From positions 1 to 64,000 of the forward strand of contig JAMKCH010035343.1 of NCBI GenBank assembly GCA_023653785.1: a stretch of DNA of 64,000 bases. Direction: 5' to 3'. Each line of letters begins with the position of its first letter. Position 1 is the first letter of the stretch. Of the stretch, positions 40,527-52,500 are shown piece after piece. The notes beneath the pieces were generated by a model. That model searched no databases, was not told the origin of the DNA, and saw only the letters and a list, made by a program, of their open reading frames with translations. Source of the stretch: Ophioderma brevispina (lineage: Eukaryota; Echinodermata; Ophiuroidea; Amphilepidida; Ophiodermatidae). The position numbers were made by a program, and so were the translations under genes.

Positions 40527-43500
40527 TCCACATTTTCCAAGTCTCACAGCCCCCTAAACAAATGAGTTCAAAAAGTACTGCAACAATACACAAGTAATTT
40601 TATCGGTCCAAAGACACCCTAAACAATTTTTTACAAAAAACCAAAAAATGGTACGATGTGACACTCCTATCCCCGTAATAATTTAGTTGTGCAATATTTC
40701 ACCCCTATAAGTAGAAATTTGTTTTCCTCTTGTATGGCTATACTGAATAGTAGCTCATTTACACAAAATGAGCCGAATATGATACAAACTCAAAATTCCC
40801 AAATCGTACCCTAATGTAAGTTCAAGTGTGAAAAGTACGCCCTTTTTTCAGATTTCAGCATTTTTGCTATCCTTTTCACATTACGTATCATGCACAATCT
40901 TGAAAAATACCCCTTTTACGTGTTTCTTTGGTCGCGCATGATATCCCCTTGCCAATGACCAGTGACCCCTCCGGGCTCTGGATGGAAAGAATAATTAAAA
41001 CATCACACATGTGACTGAGACTGAAAAGATAACTAGTATACTAACTTTTTTTTCTGTAGTCCAAATGTGGTTGTTTCACAATATAACAAAAATTCATTCC
41101 ATGGATTTGGTATATAGACTACATCAACCATTTTCTCCTGCACATTTTCATTAAACAACTTGGTTTAATACTTACTTACCCATAGGCATTAATAGCATGG
41201 TATTTGGGGTTGTGTAGGTTTTCGCTCATCCATTGTGCAAAAATATGACTGTCTAACTCTTGCTTTTGGACAGGACTGGGGTCATGAATAACAGCAAATG
41301 TAAATTTATGCATATAACATGAAAAGACATCTCACGTACCAAAATAACTATCATGAACAAGATTCCTTGTGAAATTTGCCCATTTTTGGTATCCCAGGTC
41401 GATATCTTGGACAATGTAGACCTGACCAAGCTTTTAACCTTTGACCTCGTGTTAAGGTCACTACCTGCAACGAAAAAAATGGCAAGATCGCTTTTTTTAA
41501 TAGTCAGACCCAGTAGAATACCTTTATAGGGTTGCCAACAATTAACATGAGCTTCATAAAATCACTCTCTATAGAGAACATAGAATCCCCTCCACTACAA
41601 GGCAAATTGCTTTGTGCCTTAGGTTATTTTGGATCCCACTGGCTAAGAGTATGTGTTCGGTGACATGCTCGCTTGGACTTGGCATACACTATACTCGATC
41701 TACGTTCTAATTCTATGCCTACCTTGGGTAAGTGTATACTAGGGCCTATACTTAGCTATACCAGCATAACCTTGCCTAGCACAATTCGTCATGCATGCTC
41801 TGGCCTACTCATTGTGGTCTTTTATATACGGCCTCTTGCATTACAACACTGTGGCCTATGCCACAGTAAAAAAATGAAACGATAAACAAAGTGAAAATGA
41901 AAAGGACCAAACAAATGTCACCACACTGTGGCACAGAGGCAAGATGCATCGTGTTAATTAACCCTTGCCCTGCTATACGGGCATCTAGTCTCAGAATAGA
42001 GCGGAGCCTACCATGCCTAGTGCTAAACATGTAAAACTAAGTAACTAAAGCCAGTGCAGTGCTAGCCTAGCCTAGGCTAGCCTATGTCAATAAATAACGC
42101 ATGAACATGATCTAAAATTAATTACATAAATAGCAGGAGCGTGAAGTGCTTGAAAATAAATTGCAGCAAGGTTATGTACAATGTGAGTTATGTAGGGACA
42201 TACTTTTATAAAGAGAACACGATCTTGAATATCCTAGTATTAGGTAAGGCAATCCCCACTCCAAATACCTACATGTTTTGGCATCTGTTTGAATCAAAAC
42301 ATGTACAGTTCAGCCTAACATGTGCCGACATAGTTATCCTACCTTGCAACATTGTAATCACTTTAATCATTCATCCTTGCTTCACTATCGGGAATCGCAT
42401 CGAGCTGTGGCTGGGGGGCTGCTCGCCTAGGCAGCAGGCTAGCCTCCGCTAAGCATCAGGGACAAGACCCTTTAACAGTCTAGCCTCGGAGGGAAACTAT
42501 AGTCCAGGTCCTAGACTAGCTAACAATTTCCAATTTGCGAGCAACCAAATCCGCCCTTTTTTTTTTTTGTTTACTCTTGCACGCATGTCAAGTGGACAGA
42601 GATGAGATTGAGACTGAGAAGTGTATGACTGATTTTTGCATGTTCCATGATGTTTGATGAATCGCATGCAATGCCATTGCATTGCATGATGAGATATTCA
42701 AACGGCGTGAAGGTTGCGGTGTAGGCCTATCCATGTATCTTCCATGACATGTACATCAAAATTATCCTGGTTTGTTTACTTTTTCGGCCACTGCCAGGTC
42801 AGCCCTGAAAGTCTGTTCCAGAAGTTTTTGCCCCATTCGGCATCTACATCGACCCTTCCCAGACTCCTTGCCCATGCTATACACGCGTCATTATTATTCA
42901 TGAGGAGACGTCCCTACTGCGCATGATTTTTGCCTCAAAATCTGAGGCGAAAGTGCTCCCCGGTTTTGGTTGTATATTTTCTCAGTCCCCATGAGCCGGC
43001 CGTAAAGAATTGTGGGTAATAAAAGGGCGCCGCGAACGGAGGACTAGGGACTCAGTCTAATTGTATACCAGTCTCCATCACCGTTTAGACTTTTTGGCAA
43101 GTGTCAAAGGTCATTGGACCTTGACCATTATTTCAAATAGGTAACATAGGTAATCATTTTTAATTGTAATCACTGATTTGTACTGAACTCTTCAACAGAA
43201 CTGGTCTTGAGCCTTTGTGTAGCCCCTCTGTTGCTCTTTCAATACATTCACAAAAAGGAGAGCTAGTCTCGACTGCAGTGAAATCTAGTATAATCACATT
43301 TTTTGTATGAACCCTCATGAAAACATTAATTTCGAAAGACTTTAAAGGCTGACTCAGAGATTAAAATATAATTTTTCTGTGTATTAATTAAAAATAGTCA
43401 ACTACAGCTAAATACAGTCACCTAAAAGATAATTCCAAAGGTAGAGATGAATCGGATATTTTGTTTTGATGTGTTAAACATAATACCATAGAATACTGTG

Positions 43501-46500
43501 TATAACAAAATTTTGGATCCAGCATTTTCATAGATCATTACACTGAACTGCTTTCCTTATTTCCAATGTTGACTGAAATATTTACATTCCTTTTGCAAGA
43601 ATGGAAGGACCCAAAAAAAAAATTTGGATCCAGCATTTTCATAGATCATTACACTGAACTGCTTTCCTTATTTCCAATGTTGACTGAAATATTTACATTC
43701 CTTTTGCAAGAATGGAAGGACCCAAAATACTATTATAACACCCCTATAAAGAAAAGTAGTACTGGCCCATGACCCTTCATTCTTCCCACACTTTTGTTTT
43801 GGCTGGAAGCCATATGGACGTGTTTCTTTGAACTCTGTGTCTTCAGCCAAATCATGTTCTTGGGAAATATACATGGATTTATACCGAGACCTTGCTCAGA
43901 TGCTACGCGTGTATTTTTTCCATGTTCTCCTGATTGGGAAACTGGTTTGTATTCTTTTGAAACTGTGTTGGGATTATTTTTTTTCTTTTTCACAACAGGT
44001 TATACATCTTCCTGGTATCCTCCACCCCTTCTGTCACCTGTTTCTGCCTCTCACAGCAGCAGCATGGTCCGCTGGCTGAGGCTCTCATGAGCTGCCCTGG
44101 GCTCTGTATGTGTCGCCTTGGCTTCCACGATGATTGTGGGGCTTGGTGCCGGACACGGCCTCGTTGTCCTACTTAAAATAATGCTATTGCCCATGTTTAT
44201 ATTGCACAACAGATTCATGAGAGGGGCTAAAAGCAATACCTTTATTCTCTAAATCAAAAATGTACTGAAAAACCACCCTTTGGAAACCCCTTAAAATTGC
44301 ATGGATTCTTGTAGTAAACATGGATTCTTGATTCAAAAGCACCAAAACTGTGTGCTTTGGTTTGCTTTGATAAATTTAACCATTTTTAACTTACCCCCTT
44401 TTGGGCATTTTAAAACAAAAGACCGCCAAATATATTTTGTTACTTTAAAAATGGCCTAAATATGGCAACAAGCTCTGTTAGGCCTGAGCATTGATTCATG
44501 AAATTTAAGTGATAGACTAGTAGTGATCAGAAATAATAAATTTTTTAAATATAAATGTGTTATTGCGTTTCTAGGAGGACCGAGTATTACACAGTTCACA
44601 CTTCTCAATGATGAGGCATATCATATACCAGGATACAGAAAACAAAGTAGCGCTATATGATGTACTAATAACGGTACGTTGTAGCAAAGATGTCCAATTT
44701 TTTTAACATTTTGAAGCGTTTTTTGACAACCTTGTAAATATAAACCTTGTAAATATATGCATTAAAGTAGCATTATCATTTTTAGAGCATGTGGTGGCCA
44801 GTGGAATACCGGACCTTTATCATTGACCATTGAAATTGTGAAGTTGAAAGCCCTCCAGGCCACGTGTTGTTTTTTCTTTGGGGCAAACACAACACTTTTG
44901 CCGAACTCAATTGCCTTGTAGATCCAAGTGAAATTTGGGTTGCTGCAAATGGTAATAGACCATTTCCATTATCCCATAATGCATCTCGTATTGCGTAGTG
45001 TGCCCATTTCCATCCGGGAAACTTTGTCCCAGCCTCAATCGGCTAAAAACATAACACGCTGTACGGTCACGTAAAAGAACCAGAAAACTTACCCTATCCG
45101 TGATGTTGCACTATAGTTGTGTAATGTCCATCAGGTGACAAGTAGGGAACAGTTACGATCAAAAAGATCACTTTTTGTCCGTGAATTTCAACACCATGTG
45201 CCATCAATTGTTTTTTGTTCCTTTGCTTTCTTCTACATTTTGTAAGATTAACTTCACATGAAAAAGTGCTTTGTATGGTAATTTTTAAGGCACTGTTCGG
45301 CGACGCGAACGCACTAACAAATTTTTTGTAACATAAACTCTGGTAGAAGTTCCCGGATAGAAATGGCACAATACGAATGCATTCGGGATCGTTCAAATGG
45401 TCTATTACTAAGTAAAGCTAATTGTTGATATTGTTGTGTGGCCTTGACAGCTTTCCACCTGAGGTGAAGTTTAAATGATTGTGAGGATCCCCTAGGCAGC
45501 ATAATAATGGCATTGTGCTGTAGCGCCCACAAGCCGCCCACGATCCACCACGTCCCAGCACATTATAAATAGAGTTGGTGTTACTAGATAATTTCTTTTC
45601 TCTACCGATCGTATTATGTTTGTTTGTGTAACCGTGTACATGCGTGCTAAATGTGCGCCTCACCAAAATACAATTCTAACACCATAAATTGTTTGTACTC
45701 AAGTTATCCGGCTTTGCATTCAGTTATATGATAATTTGGAAATGCAACATATTTTTTTACTTACCAACACTATTTTTAATCCTGATAGAGCATTTCAGTA
45801 TCCCAAATGACGAGTCACTATAGGGCTATAGCTGCTGCTGCTGCGATGTAATACTTTACATATTTGTAGATCCCTCTTCTTTTATTGCAAAACCACAGAA
45901 TTGGGTTCTGGACTGGTTCAAACCGTGTATATGCTGAATGCATGAAAGAACTCGGCAAGCACAGGGTTTCCATGTTTCTGTAAAAAGTCAGAAATTATTT
46001 GAAGCAGCAGCACTGGAACTTTGTGTTTCACTGAAGGCTGTTAATTTGATAGAAAATTTGACTTCAGTAATTAAAATAATACCGAAAATGAAGTTAGGTG
46101 TCTTTGTTGAAGTGCAAACGAGTGGTTTACTTTCTAACATGTGGTGGCCTTTCCGTTCGTATACACATTGTAATGTGTACACATCCCAGCACTATAAAGG
46201 GGACATTATTATTAGTATTATTATTACTATATTGCTAAATCTAAGTTAGGGAGAAAGTGGCTTTAGTTATTCACTCATTGCAGCGTTAGGGTGAAATATA
46301 GCTTTCCCCCTAACGTATCCCTTTGTATTGTGGTTTATTCCGTTTGGATAGCAAAGGATACGAATATTATGCAAATGAAGGATAATCCCCTAGAATAACA
46401 AAGGATATAAATATGAATATTAATTTAAAAAATACAAGAACTCATTATAACCTAATGAATTATTAAACTTTGGCCCTAACTTTCCTATTAGCGTTATTAT

Positions 46501-49500
46501 ACTATCCCCTACGTTAGGGCAAAATTTGGCTTTTGTTTATTCACTCACTCAAAAAGCCTTAGTGCGAAATTTCATTTCCCCCAACGTATCCCTTTGTATT
46601 GTGGTTTATTCCGTTTGGATAGCAAAGGATACGAATATTATGCAAATGAAGGATAATCCCCTAGAATAACAAAGGATAGGAATATTAATTAAATAGAAGA
46701 GAACTCATTATAACCTAATGAATAATTAAAATTTCCCCCTATTCCACTGTTAGAGTTATTATTATTAATATTATTAAACTATATTTAGTTCCCATGAATA
46801 TATCAGCAGCATGCATATTCAAGTAGCTCTGTTTTTTTGCATAATATATGTTAATTTGTTGTTATCCCTGTAGGCTCGCAAAGTTGAAGATCTTGGTGAT
46901 GTTGACTTTGAAGTAGAAATCAAGAACAGGTTCAAAATGGTTTATGTTCCTCACTGGTTCTCTGTAGATCTTAAAATAGGGGTAAGTACTCAATGTGTGT
47001 CTGTGTTTGTGTGTGTTAAAAATATAACCTGGAAATTTCACACAATTCACTTTTGTCAGTATAGTGAAACAGTTAATTTAGGGATTACGATTTATGAGTT
47101 GGTAGACTTTAAATTTGAAAAATGTGAGGTTCATATTGTAAACCGAAATTGAAATTTTATTGTGTGTCATTTCATTCTAGTCATGGTAAAATAAGAGGTC
47201 AATTTTAACAATGGTATATGCTTACAGCATAGACAGTAGAGAAGTAGGGACCCGCATCTATGCCGGTATCCTTTGATCCCACGATGGCTCTGGTCCCATG
47301 AGAACGTATATCCGAATTGGGATTATGTTACACGTTTCAAAGCTCCCAGGCATCACTCTGTTGAATCTGCACATGGATGCTTGGAAAATTTTCCCAGTTC
47401 CCAGCATTTTGGTCCAATTTCCAACGTTGTATCTTCGCAATGCTCTGGCCGAATTGCATGGGGATTGTTTTGAAAGCAACAAAAATCTGGCCATGTGAAA
47501 TTTAGCTGATAGCCAAAGTTTTTGTTCAGAGCGATTTACAATGATATTCAATTGAAAGGGGCTTGTTTGGACTCATTCAATTACACGTAACCCATAAATA
47601 AGTAGCATTGGCGGTGTGTGCATTTCTCAATCGCTGATTGGCTGAAAGTCGTATTGATGTAATGCGCTAAATTTAAATTGCTGTGCCGTGTGCAGCTGTG
47701 TCTGTCATCGGAACAGGTTCAGTGCAACTATTGTGGCTACACAAGGTAGCTGGCTAATACATACACTGCCAATATCTTCATGGTAGATACCACACAGCTA
47801 CCACCGAGTAGACATGGATTACCAACCCACTAGACGTACACTTCCATGTATTTTTGCCGCATAGACGGTTAGTGTACACACAGCGGATGTCTGCACCGTC
47901 ATGGAGTAGCTACGTGGTTACACCGGCTCTCAGTGCGCGCGGTATTTCTCATGGCCAATTTTGTTTTTTTAGATATTTTTTGGCATATATTTGCATTTTT
48001 TTATTAGATGTGCGCGAACAAGGGGGTTTTCGATCATGCCCGATTTGAATTTCGTAATGATTTTCCTAAAAAACGTTCAAAAAATGCTAAACAGAGAACA
48101 AGTGTATAGCGCCCTCATTTCATGAAATTTTCATCCACTCTCAAAATGGCGTTGTGGTAACCGCGGAGTAGCTACGTGGTAGCTGCGTGTCTACTCCAGT
48201 ACTGTCTACACAACCTCCATCTTCTCTCCACCTAGTGGGCAACTACGGGGTAACCATCGGGGTAGGTACAGTAGAGTAGCCACATCACTGTATACCTAAT
48301 AACTCTGTACTTTGTAAGCCCTATCTTGAAGCTACTGCCTTGCAATTTGCCCAGTGTGTACTGTGCAGTAGCTGCCGCGGTAGACATAGTGTAGCTGCCG
48401 TATAGGCTACCACGTGAGTAAGAAAACGGCCGTCTAGATATTGATAGAGACAGAGGTTCCTATCTCCCTACCATCTATGCTTATAGTTAGTTGGCAGGTC
48501 GCCAAAGTACTATCATTCACAGTGAAAATTGTTGGACAGGGTTATTTGGAATGAACTTGCACCAATACAACAAGGGAACAACCTTGCTATTGTCCACAGT
48601 CCCTACACATGTCTACAGTTCAAATCGATGAAAATTAGGCCCATGTTATTGCATATGAAAATCAATTCTGTGATGCCTGTAAATGAAAAGTTATACATTT
48701 CCTGTGGTCTTCGCTTTCTTAAAACAGATAGAGTAATATGTACACAGGCCTTTTTGTAGCAGACAATTCAATTAATGATTTGCAGTGCTTTAAAATTTGT
48801 GCTGGGATTTCTAAAACTTCAGAGACCACACTTTTCAAAACTTTGATTTATTGCTTTTAGTCCTTTGTTTTGAATCCCAATCACCCTTTCACATCATATT
48901 AGTCCAACTGAGATATGTAGTTGATATTCCACAACAATAATACATTATTTTATAATGATTCAGGTATTTTAGACCTCAAATTGGGGCATTTTCCAGAGTG
49001 TCTTGACCAGCTATTGAGGTCACAGCAACTGTATTGCTTTCTCGTTTACAAGAAAATAAAGCATGTTGGCATGACCTCCCTATTGACTGCTTAAGGTTAA
49101 GTTTAGCCTAGGCTATGACACAATAATGGTGTGTGCCTTGAGGTGGGACAATGTGAGCCTATATAGCTGCATGGACTTAAGCTATAAATCTGAAAAACTT
49201 AATGGTTGTGAAATATCCTGCTTTTGGTTACTTCAAATGTTGGTACCCATTACCGGTAGGAAAACATTCCAAATTCATAATAATAATAATCATAAATGTG
49301 AGAAACATTATGGTGATTGTACATGTAAGCATGAAATCCACCTTTGTTTTGTTCCTACAGATGTTGTGCATTCACTTAGAAGAGAATGACTGTTTTGCAG
49401 CCTGGGTATCATCCAAGGATGTTGGCTTAGGACCAGCTGATGGACCAGAAACTAAAGGTAAGGAATATGTTGTACCAAGCATTGATAAAACTGAATAGGT

Positions 49501-52500
49501 CAAGCTACTAGGTCCCTTTGTATCATTGCTAGTTTGTTGCCTTTTGGAGCATCTGTGATCTATTTGATCAGTGTATGATGTATTAATACACAGATGTTCC
49601 CAATGAAGCAACTTAATTTGCATTTTTTAAGACATCAGCATCCGTATTCAAGTGTTCTCATCAACATTTTATGTGGTTTTGGTTCTTATTATCAATTTTT
49701 GTATTGGACAGTTAATTTTGGAGGCTTACTACTGCAAGCATTACTAGAACACTGGCCAAGAACCCACACAATAGAGCCTGAAGAAATACCCCATGCCAAC
49801 AACGGGATGGACACCAGCAGCGACGAAGCCAAAATACCAAGGGATGCCTCGACAGGCACACTGCGGACTGGCAATGGCTATTTCAGTGTGCTGGGCCATA
49901 CCCCGGTGATCTTTAGCGAGGTGGGAGGTCGTACCCTCTTTAGGTTTCTGTGCAGAGATGCTGGCGGTGACTCAGAGAGGATGCTGCTCAATGAGACCGT
50001 ACCACAATGGGTGGTAGATATTACAGTGGATGTAAGTAGAGGCTTCTATGTAAGTTGTGGTTCTGTTAACCATTGCCCTCTCAAGTAAACTCTACTCTTG
50101 TTATTCCTAAATTGGGTCACAAATATCTTGATCCAAAATTACATTTGTTTTATGATTGATATAAAGCAATCATATGTTGATGATTTGTGTAGCATACATG
50201 GCCATATTCTTAGTGGTAGTAGCTTTATAGCTACTACCGAGCAGACATGAATTACCTACACACTAGCCATACAATCGCAGGCCAGGAATCTGTTGTTTGC
50301 CATGTAGAAGCAGCTGTCTGCACCTTTGCATTGTTACATAAGCTTATGCATGGTATTTCTCATGGTCTATTCACTTTTTCGAAATTACTATTTGAATAAG
50401 ATAGGAACTGCTGTATAGGTTTTGATAGTCCCCAATTCAAATTGTAATGATTTTCCGTAATAATTATCAGAAAATGCTAAATTCATGTATAGCACCCTCA
50501 ATTTTACAGGAAACAGTAGGAGTTACTGCACAAGGCTCATAATTTCAAAAGGATGTTTGTCTCTCCAGAAATCACACAAGGTGTGAACTGCACAAATGTA
50601 AGGCCATTGCAACAAGTGAATCTTTTTATCTTACATGGACTATAAGATTTTACTGATTTTTTTACTGATTACTGATTGTTTCCTTCACAGAAAAACCAGC
50701 CCAAGTTCAACAAGATCTCCTTCTTCCTTCAGTCACATTCAACATCTGGGACTAAAACCATGAAGAAGTGAGTATTTGACTTGCTGAACACAACAAACAT
50801 GCAATGTTTACAGATGCACACACAAATGTAATGAAACAAGTTGATAATGGGAGTAACTCAGTTTTACTGGGGGTTACCCGAGACCCCTGTTGCCACACCA
50901 TAATTTAAATAATGAAAGGGGTGTAACTCCACGCCAACAAAGGCGGGGGAACAGCCCAATGACTCGCGGAGCCGCGAGCTAAACCAGCCCGCAAAGAGAG
51001 TCCCATTGCGACAGCAGACAGAGAGAGGGGGACGACTTCCCGCTCCATGCCCACCCCACCACAAATAGTGCGTCCGTGTGGGCTACGGGCCAAAACGGAA
51101 TGAAGACAGAGCAAGGTCAACTGGGTGTGACCTGGGGTCACTGGTTGCGGACCATTTTCTCTATGGGGATGTTAGTTTAGGTATTTTGGGGCATTCCACT
51201 CCTCAGGAGGGAAATGCATATGTTTCAGTCAACATTGGAAGGTAATAGGCCTCAGTTATATGATCTATAAAAACATATGTGTTTTTGAATATCGTAGTTA
51301 CAATACAAACTACGAAAGACTTCAGATCAGGGGCGGAAATAACAAATAAGACAATATGCCCCAAGATAAACAAATTTACTAAGAGAAGTATGAATGAGTT
51401 GTTTTGTATTGATTTCTAAAATGTTTAGCAGATCTTGAATTTTAGATTTTTATGTAATGAATTCCAAAGAATTGGTCCGGAGAGTTCTAATGATTGATCT
51501 GAAATAATTTTTGTTTGGGGTCAAATTATAATTCATGGGAATTTCTCTGTATTATAATTACAAGTCATGGTATAGAAACTGTCTAACAAAATGTAATTTA
51601 CAACTCCTTTAGTACCACAAAAACAAAGACATGTTAGAGAGGATTACCTTTTTGTAACCATGTTGGTTAGTGGGATTAAATCTCATTGGTATACTATTTT
51701 TAGCAAATAAAGAAATTATATAGGAGATAAAAGGCTCTATTGGAAACCTTACAAACCTTGCACATCTGTGCTATACAGGAGACGTCTTTCAGCCCAGTGA
51801 TATGCTGAAGTGAGGAAGGTAGGGAGCATGTTTAACGAGGAAGGTGATGGGGGCAAGATAAACACCAGCAGTACTGCCAATGGCAAGAATGGTTAGTAGG
51901 ATGCAGAAAACTAGAAGACTTCAGCTCAATATCAGAAGAAAAAGTGGAATACTCTGTCAAGACCAGGTATGTGTGGTCACATTCAAGGTTTTTGTTTCAT
52001 TGCTTACACAGCAAAATTCTCTCTCGGTGGTGTATCACATGTTGCAGGAAACACTATGTGTACTTCCAGTGCGACTCCAGAGTACCTACCATATAATACT
52101 AGATCACAGAGGTTGCTTGTATAGTAAACGCTCGAGCAGGTACACAATAGAGGGTGCTCTTCAACGAAAGTACACAGCCAATCAGACTATGGCAGCCCAT
52201 AAATGAGTCAAAATTAATTGCAGCAATATGCAGATGCAAACCACAAAGACAGAAGTGGGCACTTTGATGTTGGTTAGTGATGGATGTTCGCATGGCCCAT
52301 ATAACCTGTATCCTACCATAAAGTAGTTTTAAAGGGGCCATTTTCGTGATCCACAAGCCTCGTCCCCCGATTACCTAAAAGATGTTGAGAGTTTTGTATC
52401 AATCTGACCGTTTAGCCTTAGTAATGTGCCCAATCTTACGTGGCAAATCGGTCGCATCTGTTAAAGATTAGCAAGTTTGGATTTTCTGTCCGTAAACGGA

